This document shows positions 1 through 7,486 of a stretch of DNA of 29,335 nucleotides, in pieces. The notes under the pieces were generated by a model. The model made no database searches and was not told the origin of the DNA. It saw nothing but the letters and a program-made list of their open reading frames with translations. Within the stretch, counting starts at the first letter, position 1; each line of letters opens with the position of its first letter. This stretch comes from a virus. The translations under genes and the position numbers were made by a program. The stretch spans positions 1-29,335 of IMG/VR virus record IMGVR_UViG_3300044846_001815. One strand, 5' to 3'.

Positions 1-219
1 AGTTTTATCTGGCAAGATCAAGCAGAAATCCTTGGAATAACTAATTTAGATGGTTTCATTGAAGCTATGGCACTAGGAGATCTACTCAATGCTGAGACAA
101 TCCGCAGGTGTGCAAGAAAACTTCAAGCTGAACATCCTGAGTTGCAAGCAAGTCCAAAGCAACAAGAGTTAAATCAAGAACTTGAAAAAAAGATTAGAAA
201 AAATAAAGGCGAGTTGTAA
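1..219 (+). CDS. 3' part of a small phage protein (continues from the right edge)
   Basis: Frame 1 is open from the first base to a TAA at 217-219 and gives 72 residues with no start of its own that fits. The last 8 bases of the window (agttttat) equal the first 8. Merging them continues the ORF that starts at 29217 in the same frame, for a 109-residue product. The join reads LLLSFIWQDQ. The visible part has a helical core (WQDQAEILGI, then ETIRRCARKLQAEHPEL) and a Gln/Lys/Glu-rich tail. The 'ETIRR..RKLQ' helix resembles one I have seen in short hypothetical phage proteins of about 110 residues. No enzymatic motif is visible and the function is unknown. Confidence 0.8.
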   Translation, partial: SFIWQDQAEILGITNLDGFIEAMALGDLLNAETIRRCARKLQAEHPELQASPKQQELNQELEKKIRKNKGEL

Positions 220-238
220 ATCGTATTATTTTATTTAG

Positions 239-273
239 TATATTAGCAGTATAATCTTTAACAAAAACAAAAA
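239..273 (+). promoter_or_regulatory. Promoter and leader, copy 1 of 3
   Basis: TATATTAG (239-246) is followed by CAGTATAATCTTTAA and an A/C-only leader up to the ATG at 274. The same block recurs at 657-693 and 28503-28541. TATATTAG matches the Bacteroidota -7 element TAnnTTTG in all but one position, and TATAAT lies at 250-255. The leader has no Shine-Dalgarno, which is usual for Bacteroidota. Its job as promoter is inferred from repetition and position. Confidence 0.7.
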
Positions 274-426
274 ATGAAATCACACGAAATAATGCTTCGA
301 CTGCATGCCGAAGTTGGCACTGACGCTAACCAAGATTGGTTGGAAGATTGCGAGTTGTCTGAAATCCTTGAAGCAATCATTTTAGTTGATATGGCAATCG
401 AAATGAAGGCTAGTGAAAATCTTTGA
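274..426 (+). CDS. Small hypothetical protein (50 aa)
   Basis: ATG at 274 directly follows the repeated promoter/leader and the frame runs to TGA at 424-426. The protein is acidic and helical (SEILEAIILVDMAIEMKAS). I do not recognise it. It ends in ...ENL followed by TGA, and the next gene ends the same way with the same DNA (GAAAATCTTTGAA), which suggests the two genes share an origin at their 3' ends. The promoter, the start directly at the leader and even codon use support it as real. It belongs to the early-type plus-strand block. Confidence 0.7.
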   Translation: MKSHEIMLRLHAEVGTDANQDWLEDCELSEILEAIILVDMAIEMKASENL

Positions 427-450
427 AGAACTTTTCAAACAAGACAAAAA

Positions 451-615
451 ATGAAAAACTATACAATCCGAGAAAGATTTGAAATGACTATTGGAAATAT
501 TGAACACCAAGGATTTGCGGCATGGGATGACCTTGAGAAACTTCGTCATCTTACTGCATTACTTGAAATGGGAAAGAATCTAGATGATGATTTTAACTTT
601 GTAGAAAATCTTTGA
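451..615 (+). CDS. Small hypothetical protein (54 aa)
   Basis: ATG at 451 follows the A-rich stretch AAGACAAAAA and the frame ends with TGA at 613-615. It lies 24 nt after the previous gene with no separate promoter visible, so the two are probably co-transcribed. The product is helical with an acidic end (DDDFNFVENL). The sequence GAAAATCTTTGAA at its stop repeats the end of the gene before it. Function unknown. An A/T-only stem followed by T7 just after the stop (about 615-639) could be a weak terminator. Confidence 0.7.
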   Translation: MKNYTIRERFEMTIGNIEHQGFAAWDDLEKLRHLTALLEMGKNLDDDFNFVENL

Positions 616-656
616 AAATATTTTTGAAAGTATTTTTTTATTTCGAAAATCCGTTC

Positions 657-693
657 TACATTAGCAGTATAATCTTTAACAAAAACAAAAACC
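657..693 (+). promoter_or_regulatory. Promoter and leader, copy 2 of 3
   Basis: TACATTAG (657-664), then CAGTATAATCTTTAACAAAA and an A/C-only leader ending in ACC before the ATG at 694. From position 660 it is almost base-for-base the same as the block before 274. That is far more conservation than the surrounding intergenic DNA shows, so it is probably a shared promoter or operator. Confidence 0.72.
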
Positions 694-969
694 ATGAAAA
701 CTCCTAAGTCTCTCTACTTCGCTTCAATCCTGAACCAACTTGCAGAAGGCTCTGAACTGAACGTCCACTTCAGTCAGTACAACAAACCCCTTGAACTCCG
801 TATTGCTATGGAGAATGGGATTTACAAGGCTGAGTTGTCAACTACGACAACCAAAATCAAGCCAGCATTTGTGGCAAGTGGAAACACTGACACGGTGGTA
901 AAATACCTCAACAAGCGCATCACGATGCCTAAGACCATTGAGGTAGCCAAGAAAGTCTTGCAATCCTAG
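694..969 (+). CDS. Hypothetical protein (91 aa)
   Basis: It has its own copy of the repeated promoter/leader and is followed 24 nt later by a strong terminator, so it can form a single-gene transcript. The product is basic (many Lys near the C-terminus), with alternating strands in the first half (LNVHFSQYNKPLELRIAM) and a Thr run (STTTTK). A compact alpha/beta fold is plausible. No family recognised. Codon use is richer in GC-ending codons than in neighbouring genes, which could reflect high expression; this is a visual impression, not a calculation. Confidence 0.75.
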   Translation: MKTPKSLYFASILNQLAEGSELNVHFSQYNKPLELRIAMENGIYKAELSTTTTKIKPAFVASGNTDTVVKYLNKRITMPKTIEVAKKVLQS

Positions 970-993
970 TCTGCTCCAACTAGTGCAAGATAT

Positions 994-1026
994 GGGTAGG
1001 CCAGAAATGGTCTACCCTTTTTATTT
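994..1026 (+). terminator. Rho-independent terminator
   Basis: The stem GGGTAGGCCA (994-1003) pairs with TGGTCTACCC (1008-1017) over 10 bp with one G-U pair. It closes a GAAA tetraloop (1004-1007) and is followed by TTTTTATTT. It separates the 694 gene from the next plus-strand group. Confidence 0.9.
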
Positions 1027-1057
1027 CCTTATGTATCTATTTTTATAAAATATACCT

Positions 1058-1303
1058 ATGGGATGCAACTGCAAAAAACCACAAGTTTTGAATAACTTGA
1101 AATCTGTTGACCACTTGAGATTAGCAGCAGAAACTTATGATAATACATTGGGTATTAAAAATATTGATCAACTAGACGACTTTGATAAAATGCAAATATA
1201 CAACGCATTTAAAAGTTTGTTTCCAAATGCCAAAACACTACCAACACTTAATGATGCTATAGGACATTTGAAAAGTGCAAAAGATACTTTTTCAAAAAAA
1301 TGA
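1058..1303 (+). CDS. Hypothetical protein with N-terminal Cys motif (81 aa)
   Basis: ATG at 1058 begins MGCNCKKPQV. A short protein opening MGC(N/G)CKK is a form I associate with small phage proteins from Bacteroidota, but I cannot name a function. The rest is helical and charged, ending in FSKK. The stop overlaps the next start by 4 nt (ATGA, 1300-1303), so they are translationally coupled. TATTTTTA at 1038-1045 lies 12 nt before the start and could be its -7 element, giving a very short leader. Confidence 0.75.
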   Translation: MGCNCKKPQVLNNLKSVDHLRLAAETYDNTLGIKNIDQLDDFDKMQIYNAFKSLFPNAKTLPTLNDAIGHLKSAKDTFSKK

Positions 1304-1587
1304 AACCTAGAACGAATAGATTAATTTACCGAGATGGTGAATACTTTTCTTTTTGTAGTCATTGTAATGAATACTTAGATGTAAAACATTTTTCTCCAAC
1401 AAATAGAGAACATGGATACACTTATGTCTGTAAAATATGCCTTAGAAAAGAACAGACTGAAAAAAAAACTAGACCTGAAAATCCAAAAGATCTACAGCTT
1501 GCACATGAAATGTTAAAAAATATTGGATATAATCCAGATTCAAAATTTAGTATACATAATCAGTTTTTAAAGAAACATTTTTCATGA
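1300..1587 (+). CDS. Zinc-finger protein, copy A (95 aa)
   Basis: It has CSHC (residues 19-22) and CKIC (about 44-47) separated by a loop, the pattern of a treble-clef or zinc-ribbon finger seen alone in phages and at the N-terminus of some HNH endonucleases (C-x2-C...F...G.....C-x2-C). No HNH nuclease motif follows. The C-terminal half is helical and ends IHNQFLKKHFS. It is a paralogue of the minus-strand gene at 27994-28323: the finger, the 'L.NIGY/L.NLGF' step and the 'IHNQF..KH / VHEQFR.KH' end align in order. It overlaps both neighbours by 4 nt. A nucleic-acid-binding role is inferred; partner unknown. Confidence 0.8.
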   Translation: MKPRTNRLIYRDGEYFSFCSHCNEYLDVKHFSPTNREHGYTYVCKICLRKEQTEKKTRPENPKDLQLAHEMLKNIGYNPDSKFSIHNQFLKKHFS

Positions 1588-1790
1588 ATACAATAAATCA
1601 AGATTACCAATATTGTTTGTCAAGAATTAAGGCAATGGACAGCATTAGTCAAATATATTATATTGACATGTTGCTAACTGAGTTCAGTCAAAAATGGATT
1701 CAAAAAGTTGACATTACTGATATGTCATTTCAAGACTATCTTGCAAAACTAAGATTAGAAAAAGATAAAAAAGTTAAAACTTTATCTTAA
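1584..1790 (+). CDS. Hypothetical protein (68 aa)
   Basis: Its start overlaps the stop of the zinc-finger gene (ATGA), so it is the third gene of a coupled group. The product is helical, with a hydrophobic patch (QIYYIDMLLTEF) and a Lys-rich C-terminus (KDKKVKTLS). It has no transmembrane length segment and no recognised domain. The arrangement (zinc finger followed by an overlapping helical gene) mirrors the 28323-27611 pair on the other strand, but this protein is not visibly TerS-like. Confidence 0.68.
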   Translation: MNTINQDYQYCLSRIKAMDSISQIYYIDMLLTEFSQKWIQKVDITDMSFQDYLAKLRLEKDKKVKTLS

Positions 1791-1819
1791 TAGGATTTTA
1801 CTTTATAGCTTGTTTTTAC

Positions 1820-1827
1820 TATATTTA
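1820..1827 (+). promoter_or_regulatory. Possible -7 element, near-leaderless
   Basis: TATATTTA (1820-1827) lies only 4 nt before the ATG at 1832, after TTGTTTTTAC. It matches TAnnTTTG except for the last base. If used, the mRNA would start at or next to the start codon. The same spacing is seen at 29205-29212. Confidence 0.4.
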
Positions 1828-1831
1828 CTAT

Positions 1832-1975
1832 ATGGGACAAACAAAAAAACAACTAGAATGGCTTGAAATCTTCGATGAAGATTACATGCAAAGTGTGCAA
1901 CAAAAGTTGCAAAAACAACATCAGTTTAACAATCAAAAACAGGCAGAAAATGAATCCAAAAGAATACCAAAATAA
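1832..1975 (+). CDS. Small hypothetical protein (47 aa)
   Basis: ATG at 1832 (MGQTKKQLEW...) runs to TAA at 1973-1975. It is strongly helical, very Gln/Lys/Glu-rich, and predicted soluble. The gene overlaps the next one by 26 nt in another frame. I keep it because it has a promoter-like site directly upstream, starts with a sensible sequence and fills the gap between 1790 and 1950. Function unknown. Confidence 0.6.
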   Translation: MGQTKKQLEWLEIFDEDYMQSVQQKLQKQHQFNNQKQAENESKRIPK

Positions 1976-2222
1976 GCAACTAGGGTTTGATAGAACTCAG
2001 TTATTTAAAGAATACGAATCTCCTATTATTCGTCGTGGTGTTGCGTTGAGTGCAGCACAAGATTTCTTTGCAAATAATAATATTGAATATACCCCGATTG
2101 AACTAAAAAGTTTGGTCATTGGGATATTAAGTTTTCTTGAAGAAGGAGACATGCAGATTTTCAATAAACTGCAAGAATACCTTGACAAGAAAAAAGCAAA
2201 AGAAGAACTATTACTCTCCTGA
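1950..2222 (+). CDS. Hypothetical protein (90 aa)
   Basis: The frame is open from 1863, but I choose ATG 1950 (MNPKEYQNKQLGFDRTQLF). The stretch before it overlaps the 1832 gene and reads as a Lys/Asn-rich shadow (KSCKNNISLTIKNRQK), and AGGCAGAAA precedes 1950. The product is helical, with FFANNNIEYTPIELKSLVIG in the middle and a Lys-rich end. Its last 12 bases overlap the end of the minus-strand adaptor gene, so the two transcription units converge tail to tail here, with no clear terminator between. Function unknown. Confidence 0.65.
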   Translation: MNPKEYQNKQLGFDRTQLFKEYESPIIRRGVALSAAQDFFANNNIEYTPIELKSLVIGILSFLEEGDMQIFNKLQEYLDKKKAKEELLLS

Positions 2223-2831
2223 TCTAGGACCTCCATACCACCAAGGATAGGGACATCCATATACTGAGTTTCCAAACACTCCGTATCTGGACCCTATTCT
2301 TGTATTTGCAGGTAATGTGAGTGGAGATTTAAATGCTCCAGCAAATTCTGGGATTAATTGACCATTATTAGTCGTTAATGTATACTCTGGGTAGAGGTTA
2401 TTTCTAAAGACCAGGTGCCTTCTTAAAAGATTATCTAGAAACTCTGCCTGATTTTTGGCATTGTTTTTCATGTATTGGAACTCTTTAAGCCCAATAGGAT
2501 TTGACTGCTCTGATCTAAAACTCTGAAGCCCAACATTTACAAACTTTACAAAAAAGTTATCTAATGCCAAATAAAAAGCATATTGAGTTAACATTGGAGC
2601 AATAAAATCGTCTAACAAAAGTTTGTAGTTCTCATTTGCTGGTTGGTTCATTGTTCCACCAGAAATAAGAGTTAGCATGTGGTTAAATAAGTTTGTTCCC
2701 AATGACTCTTGAACAAAAATATTTTGTGCCATTTGAATAGAAAATCTTAACTCAGAAGTGTCAACATTTTCATTGATTGGAGTATAGTCTTTCAGTCTTT
2801 GCTCTGAAATCATTAACACATTATAAATCAT
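2211..2831 (-). CDS. Head-tail adaptor, DUF6712-like (206 aa)
   Basis: The N-terminus MISEQRLKDYTPINENVD, the following 'IQMAQNIFVQESLGTNLF' helix, and the last-in-operon position next to the portal match the DUF6712-type proteins of Bacteroidota phages, which are thought to form the ring under the portal. The C-terminus is rich in Gly, Tyr, Trp and Pro (YGCPYPWWYGG), typical of an extended virion-contact tail. The start overlaps the portal stop (ATGA, 2828-2831); an in-frame Met 6 residues later is an alternative. Assignment is by sequence resemblance and position; function is inferred. Confidence 0.72.
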   Translation of the reverse strand: MIYNVLMISEQRLKDYTPINENVDTSELRFSIQMAQNIFVQESLGTNLFNHMLTLISGGTMNQPANENYKLLLDDFIAPMLTQYAFYLALDNFFVKFVNVGLQSFRSEQSNPIGLKEFQYMKNNAKNQAEFLDNLLRRHLVFRNNLYPEYTLTTNNGQLIPEFAGAFKSPLTLPANTRIGSRYGVFGNSVYGCPYPWWYGGPRSGE

Positions 2832-3901
2832 AGTATAGATTGGTTTTGCTGGATTGATAACTCAACAGGTTCATTGGGATACATGAGTTGAACGATGGGC
2901 TCGAGTTCCTTTATGATGAACTCTTGCATCGGCTTTACACTGGTGTTCATGAAAAGTTTGTAGGTAGTTTCTAGCTGATCTGCTGAACTATTAAACCCTG
3001 TTGGACTAGGTAGACCTATGATTGAACCATCCACGATTTTATGACCAGCAAGAATATTCTCGCGAACTAATGCAAAGATCTCAGCATAACCACCAGTCTG
3101 CATCGTTGGTGTTATTTGTGTTATTTCTGGTCTTCCTGATTCTCCACCATAAGAAACAACAATACGACCAGCATTTGCTGACCCACGGTATCTTCCTTCT
3201 AATCTTTCAAGGATTTCTTCTTGATCGTTCTGGCTATCTGGTGCTTCTTGAGGAAAGTGAACCCAGAGTGATGGGCTTGCTCCGTTGGAAATATTGCTAA
3301 GGTTAAACTCACTTATTGCTCTAGATAATCTAATATCTAGCATGCTTGATAAGTATGCAGGAACTCCATAAAACAAATAACCAGGTTGATATGCTTTAAT
3401 ATGGATTATTTGTCTGTCTGTATAGTTTTCAGGGTCAAACTCTTTGAACTCAACAATACCAGAACGTTTCCAGTTTGCCCAGTCGTGTGAATAATACCAA
3501 GTGTCAGAGTATAACTCGTCAGTTTTAGGAGCACCGGCACGCATAAACTTGCTTGGGATTACATGAAACCCTGAGATACCTTCTCTTCTATCTGTTTTCC
3601 AAACGATTTCTAGAAATACATTTCCTCCTACAACAAACTCCCAAAAGATTTGCTGAACCACATCGTTTAAAGTCTCCTTGGTATTGATTTTATAATCTCT
3701 AATGAATCCTTTGCCACTGGCATTATCTACTTTACTTCTAATACAAGCCGAGTGAATAGGAGAGAAATCTGCATAGTCATACCAGCGTTCTATTTCCATG
3801 TTATCAACACCCCAAGAAACGAAAGGTTGGTTTCTAATGATTTTCTCATTAAACCTTCCTGTGTTTTCTAAAGCGAACTCAAATGTTTTTATTTTAGTCA
3901 T
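2828..3901 (-). CDS. Portal protein (357 aa)
   Basis: The portal is the 12-subunit ring at one capsid vertex through which DNA is packaged and ejected. This sequence has the features of the short PBSX/P2-Q-like portal group: N-terminal MTKIKTFEFAL, RSKVDNASGKGF, WEFVVGGNVFLEI, then YGVPAYLSSMLDIRLSRAIS and 'FNLSNISNGASPS', which is the conserved stem/wing region. Near the C-terminus, GLPSPTGFNSSADQLE is a familiar portal segment. Length of about 350 fits that group. It overlaps the preceding gene by 8 nt and the adaptor by 4. Oddly it sits at the far end of the minus-strand operon, about 19 kb from TerL. Confidence 0.88.
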   Translation of the reverse strand: MTKIKTFEFALENTGRFNEKIIRNQPFVSWGVDNMEIERWYDYADFSPIHSACIRSKVDNASGKGFIRDYKINTKETLNDVVQQIFWEFVVGGNVFLEIVWKTDRREGISGFHVIPSKFMRAGAPKTDELYSDTWYYSHDWANWKRSGIVEFKEFDPENYTDRQIIHIKAYQPGYLFYGVPAYLSSMLDIRLSRAISEFNLSNISNGASPSLWVHFPQEAPDSQNDQEEILERLEGRYRGSANAGRIVVSYGGESGRPEITQITPTMQTGGYAEIFALVRENILAGHKIVDGSIIGLPSPTGFNSSADQLETTYKLFMNTSVKPMQEFIIKELEPIVQLMYPNEPVELSIQQNQSIL

Positions 3902-4340
3902 TGTTTGGATTGTATATTATAAATACTGACTCATCTGCTGGAGCCTGATAGGTTATTGGGACATTTTGATTTACTCCAACAACATTCACCAAAGTTTGAT
4001 AAACAATCTGGTTATCATCGTTGGGTGGGGTTAGATTTGATGTTGAAGTCTGCTCGTAAACGTTTAAAAAATATTCACCAGGAATAAGATGAACGTTTGT
4101 TTGACTACATGAGCTCGCGCCTGACAGGACTTCTGGCAACGAATCATTTATTGTAATACAAAACAAATCATACCCCGGTTTGTATGTTGTTATTGGCAAT
4201 ATACGATAAGGAATGAAGTTATAAACTCTTAAACTAAGTTTATGCGTCATATTCCATAAAAATACTGGATTGGATATTGTAGCATTTCTTGAACAGACTG
4301 CAGCGGCCTGGTTAAGCTGATTTTGATTTAAATAAATCAT
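3894..4340 (-). CDS. Putative virion protein upstream of the portal (148 aa)
   Basis: The protein is rich in Asn, Thr, Pro and Tyr with alternating hydrophobic residues, suggesting a beta-sandwich. Two Cys pairs are visible (one near residue 16, one near SCSQ at about 105). No transmembrane segment. It starts right after the stop of the adhesin-like gene upstream and overlaps the portal start by 8 nt. It probably belongs to the virion, as a decoration or fibre-attachment protein, but that rests only on composition and neighbours. Confidence 0.65.
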   Translation of the reverse strand: MIYLNQNQLNQAAAVCSRNATISNPVFLWNMTHKLSLRVYNFIPYRILPITTYKPGYDLFCITINDSLPEVLSGASSCSQTNVHLIPGEYFLNVYEQTSTSNLTPPNDDNQIVYQTLVNVVGVNQNVPITYQAPADESVFIIYNPNND

Positions 4341-5321
4341 TTAACTTGTCATATAAGAGTTTATGATAGTTTCTAATGCTGGAACGTCTACAGAACTTGA
4401 TAGATTTGCTCCGTTGAACCACATACCACAAGTCCAACTATGTCTTCCTGTTGAAACACCATTCACAAACATACTACCACCACCAATACCAGTGTCCGCA
4501 CTCGCTACACTTCTTGTGGTTGAAACACCACCATTTCTAAATACACGATTTACATCTGTGTTGATTAGACCATCTGTTGTTTGACACTTGAAACCAAGAC
4601 CTGTGAAGTCATAAGATGCTGTTAGTTGTTTTTCCCTCCATATACTATGAAGTGTTGTGTTGTTATAGAGTGCTCTATTCCATTCGTTATTATTTGTGCT
4701 CCAAATATAGTTGTTTCCACTTGAGGAGTTTCCTATGAACGCCTGATAATATACACCCTCGGTATTTCCTGTAGAGGTGGTCAAAGTTATAGGACTCGGT
4801 CCAAGACCTATATTCTGACCGAGTTGGATACTATTATTTTGATTGAAAGTCCAACCCACATTATTTGTAAAAGAAGGTAATGCAAATGTTGTATTAGTTC
4901 TTTGTAGAGACGCTGATATCGTTGGAGTTATCCAATTTATGAAAGTGAATCCTGGAGATGTCCCATCACTTGTATCCACTCTAAACATATAGAGTTGAGA
5001 AATCTTTGTCCAAAGACCAGCGGTTTTTAAGTCTCTAACCAACTGATTTTGTTTGTTTCTTTGTGTATATCCTGGAGAATCATAACCCAATACTTGTGCT
5101 TGAGTAAGAACTGCTTGATATTCAGGTTCAAGAACTAACGCAGTAGGACTTGGAGTCGGACTTGGAATCGGTGTTGTAGTCGGAGTCATCGTTGGTGTAA
5201 ACGATGGTGTAGGAGTGGGTATAGTTCCCCCCGATATGTAGGAAACCACCGTGTCCAATATCGCACGATTTTCCCCCAAATAGTTGGAGAACTGCTTTCT
5301 TAAAAAAACTTTACCCATCAC
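4341..5321 (-). CDS. Virion surface protein with Thr-Pro linker (326 aa)
   Basis: A short N-terminal module (about 1-33, MMGKVFLRKQFSNYLG) is followed by a Pro/Thr/Ser linker (residues 35-61) and a 265-residue beta-rich globular part ending INSYMTS. Features such as 'GVYYQAFIGN', 'NNEWNRALYNNTTL' and 'MWFNGANLS' suggest a carbohydrate-binding or concanavalin-like jelly roll, but I see no clear catalytic motif. The linker pattern is shared with three other virion genes here. Likely a receptor- or glycan-binding decoration. The start could be either of the two opening Met codons. Confidence 0.68.
   Translation of the reverse strand: MMGKVFLRKQFSNYLGENRAILDTVVSYISGGTIPTPTPSFTPTMTPTTTPIPSPTPSPTALVLEPEYQAVLTQAQVLGYDSPGYTQRNKQNQLVRDLKTAGLWTKISQLYMFRVDTSDGTSPGFTFINWITPTISASLQRTNTTFALPSFTNNVGWTFNQNNSIQLGQNIGLGPSPITLTTSTGNTEGVYYQAFIGNSSSGNNYIWSTNNNEWNRALYNNTTLHSIWREKQLTASYDFTGLGFKCQTTDGLINTDVNRVFRNGGVSTTRSVASADTGIGGGSMFVNGVSTGRHSWTCGMWFNGANLSSSVDVPALETIINSYMTS
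5139..5219 (-). repeat. Thr-Pro linker tract
   Basis: Degenerate repeats of a GGAGTTGGTGT-like unit (plus strand) encode TP/SP dipeptides in the 4341-5321 gene. Related tracts are at 7026-7139, 7206-7280, 18652-18705, 18898-18990 and 21789-21944. Confidence 0.85.
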
Positions 5322-5328
5322 TTAAAAC

Positions 5329-6129
5329 TTATTTTCTTAAGATAAACCCTGCTGAAGAATATATTGTTGAGTTTGCAGTTGCTGCAATCGTTGCTGGGGT
5401 ATAAGAAACCAAAAATGGAGATGTGGTGGTAGAATAATATACTGATGAACTTTCAGCATTAGCACCATAATAAGGGTTCTGTGCACCTGTTCCATCAACA
5501 GACGCAATATAACCGTACATTTGTGCCATCAAACCAACTTGAGATGCTGTTTCAGCAGGCCCTGTTAATCTTGCTGTTGGAGTCACGTTTCCAGGATTTG
5601 AGACATACCAAAGTAATGCAAATGGACCAGGATATGGGAACTTCAACGTTGAAGGCAATGCTATTGTTATCAATCCTGTTGCCGCCAAATCTGCAGCATT
5701 TAATGAAAAACCACTCATGATTAAATCTTCAGGAGCCAATCCATATTGAGTTGTTTGAGCAACAGAATAAAAAGCAAAGTTTATTTCATCTGCAGTGCTG
5801 GTCACCGTGCCAACACGAAATGTTATTCCAGAATAAGAGTTAATACCCTCATCTAGAAAATAAGTTGCAAAAATTTTATCTTGAGAACTTGTAGGATTTG
5901 CAGTTCCAGCACCAGTTGTAATACCAGGACCACCAGTCGCTTTACCCAATGGTTTAAAAGATATTAAAGACGGAGCAGTGAAAAAATCTTGAGCAAGTTT
6001 AAGTCCAGTATCATTACCCAACCCATCTTGAACTGATTGTAGAGATTGAGTAATACCTGTAGTGCTATCAGCAAGTTTCAATAACCCCTGGAAAGATTGA
6101 TTGATTTGAAGGTTTGATAAATTAGACAT
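5329..6129 (-). CDS. Putative tail-fibre or receptor-binding protein (266 aa)
   Basis: The N-terminus (INQSFQGLLKLADSTTGITQ, then LQSVQDGLGND) is a motif I associate with the virion-attachment end of fibre or structural proteins in phages. The remaining 220 residues are small-residue and Thr/Ser-rich beta structure with a Tyr-rich stretch (NPYYGANAESSSVYY), ending GFILRK. No enzymatic residues recognised. It lies between two other probable surface proteins with intergenic gaps of 6-7 nt, so it belongs to the surface-decoration group between the tail tube terminator and the portal. Role in host recognition is inferred. Confidence 0.65.
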   Translation of the reverse strand: MSNLSNLQINQSFQGLLKLADSTTGITQSLQSVQDGLGNDTGLKLAQDFFTAPSLISFKPLGKATGGPGITTGAGTANPTSSQDKIFATYFLDEGINSYSGITFRVGTVTSTADEINFAFYSVAQTTQYGLAPEDLIMSGFSLNAADLAATGLITIALPSTLKFPYPGPFALLWYVSNPGNVTPTARLTGPAETASQVGLMAQMYGYIASVDGTGAQNPYYGANAESSSVYYSTTTSPFLVSYTPATIAATANSTIYSSAGFILRK

Positions 6130-6135
6130 GTTGTC

Positions 6136-6396
6136 TTAGTTTAATGTTGTTTGTTCGTTTATGTTTTCCAATGGAACTATCCATTCGGATTCAGTATAGA
6201 TAATATTAAGTATCTCTTGCTTGGAATATTCTGGACTTTTCCATTTTAAAGATTTAACACTCTCTGGCATTTCTCCTACATACTTGATTATAGATTTACC
6301 TTCTAGGCTTATTCTCAATGTATCAGGAGCATCATCTAATACTTCGTTGAAGTTTATTTTACCAACTTCGTCGTATAAAAATATTACATATTTCAT
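6136..6396 (-). CDS. Hypothetical protein (86 aa)
   Basis: A small acidic alpha/beta protein, MKYVIFLYDEVGKINF..., overlapping the LamG-like gene upstream by 4 nt (ATGA). No signal peptide, since the first residues form a beta strand rather than a leader. Placement among surface proteins suggests a chaperone or minor virion component, but no family is recognised. Confidence 0.65.
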   Translation of the reverse strand: MKYVIFLYDEVGKINFNEVLDDAPDTLRISLEGKSIIKYVGEMPESVKSLKWKSPEYSKQEILNIIYTESEWIVPLENINEQTTLN

Positions 6397-7430
6397 AATC
6401 CAAATCTTGCTTTTAGTTGATTAAAGTTATTTAAAACTTCAGTTGAAGTGAGTTTAAATCCATAAGTCTTGATAATAGAGAAATCCACAGCAGCTTTATT
6501 CACATCAATGGTGGTGAGCATATTCAACCTGTTTACATCCCAAGTATACGCATAGCCACTATTGGAATATTGATTTACTCCGTTTAAAAATACTTCAACG
6601 GTGCCACCAGAGTAAGTATAAACAACTTGAGCTGGAACAGCAACACCATAGTCAATGCCTGGTGCATCTGGAATACCATCAAATTGCCACCTTGCATCTC
6701 CATCACATTCTCTATCGTCTGAGAAGTTATTGGTATTTGATGAACCAACTCTTCCATCAGTAAACATTCTATTTCCAGAATAAGCACACGAGGCACTATT
6801 GAATCTATACCAAAACTCGATTGACCAGGCTGAAGTATTAGGGATTATTTGAGCATCCGAAAGAGCATAATCATTAACCCCATCAAAACTAATCATACCA
6901 GAGAAATCCGTAATATAAGTAGGTGAATTGATTAACTTAAATGATTTATTTGTTGTCAATGAGTCCCAATAACCATCTCCATCATAGAATGCTGCGTCAA
7001 AATAATCAATATAACCACCAGTTCCAGGTTGAGATGGACTAGGAGTTAAAGTTTGTGTTGGAGTTATCTGTGGTGTTGCAGAAATAGACGGAGTTAAACT
7101 AATAGTTGGAGTCTGCGTTGGAGTGATTTGTGGAACAGGTAAACATTCATCCCATTCATTTGTATTGTAGTTCCATTGTGCTGTTGTTGCAGACCATGTG
7201 CAATTGACTGGTGCTGGAGTTGACGTTGGTGTTGGACTATTTGTCGGGGTTGGTGTAGGTGTGGCTGGAGTTGGACTAGCACCATCTTTTTGTACGTTTA
7301 CAATAATAGGGATCCAAGTATTTGCAGTATGCTCTTCTTTTTGACCCAATGGAGCCAAAAGATTTTTCATACTTTCTTTTTTTACTTGGATACGATTTCC
7401 AAAAACTGGTCTGTATTGTCCTTTTCTCAT
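6393..7430 (-). CDS. LamG/concanavalin-like virion surface protein (345 aa)
   Basis: A basic N-terminal anchor (about 1-50) is followed by a Thr-Pro linker (51-75), a small Cys/Trp-containing module (76-97, VNCTWSATTAQWNYNTNEWD), a second linker (98-135), and a LamG-like jelly roll (about 140-345). Lectin features are FDGVNDYALSDAQ, 'WSIEFWYRFNS' and 'VEVFLNGVNQYS'. Such domains bind glycans and are used by phages for weak adsorption to capsule or surface sugars. It is the first gene after the strong terminator at 7432-7473, so it may be expressed at lower level than capsid and tube, by read-through or from a weak promoter. Confidence 0.75.
   Translation of the reverse strand: MRKGQYRPVFGNRIQVKKESMKNLLAPLGQKEEHTANTWIPIIVNVQKDGASPTPATPTPTPTNSPTPTSTPAPVNCTWSATTAQWNYNTNEWDECLPVPQITPTQTPTISLTPSISATPQITPTQTLTPSPSQPGTGGYIDYFDAAFYDGDGYWDSLTTNKSFKLINSPTYITDFSGMISFDGVNDYALSDAQIIPNTSAWSIEFWYRFNSASCAYSGNRMFTDGRVGSSNTNNFSDDRECDGDARWQFDGIPDAPGIDYGVAVPAQVVYTYSGGTVEVFLNGVNQYSNSGYAYTWDVNRLNMLTTIDVNKAAVDFSIIKTYGFKLTSTEVLNNFNQLKARFGL
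7026..7280 (-). repeat. Two Thr-Pro linker tracts flanking a small Cys module
   Basis: Tracts at 7206-7280 and 7026-7139 encode TP-rich linkers of the LamG-like protein. The plus strand shows repeated GGAGTT/GGTGTTGG units, similar to those in three other virion genes. Confidence 0.85.
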
Positions 7431-7431
7431 T

Positions 7432-7473
7432 TAAAAAAAAATAATAAAAGTGAGGGGTTTTTACACCCCTCAC
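7432..7473 (-). terminator. Strong Rho-independent terminator after the tail tube gene
   Basis: Read on the minus strand, GTGAGGGGT (7473-7465) and ACCCCTCAC (7458-7450) form a perfect 9-bp stem around a 6-nt loop, followed by TTTTATTATTTTTTTTT. It ends the head and tail-tube transcript 14 nt after its last stop. Confidence 0.92.
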
Positions 7474-7486
7474 CTATTGGGTTATT

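Noticed and set aside
1-14. 14-base repeat AGTTTTATCTGGCA at the left edge and at 29168-29181
   Set aside because: It is in different reading frames in two genes; in a genome of this size about one or two such 14-base matches are expected by chance.
1863-1949. Upstream extension of the 1950-2222 gene to an ATG at 1863
   Set aside because: This part overlaps a better-supported small gene (1832-1975) in another frame and is Lys/Asn-rich low complexity; ATG 1950 fits the start better.
3022-3300. Plus-strand ORF opposite the portal gene
   Set aside because: Antisense shadow; composition (runs of hydrophobic and His/Gln) follows from the portal codons, and no promoter or partner gene is near.
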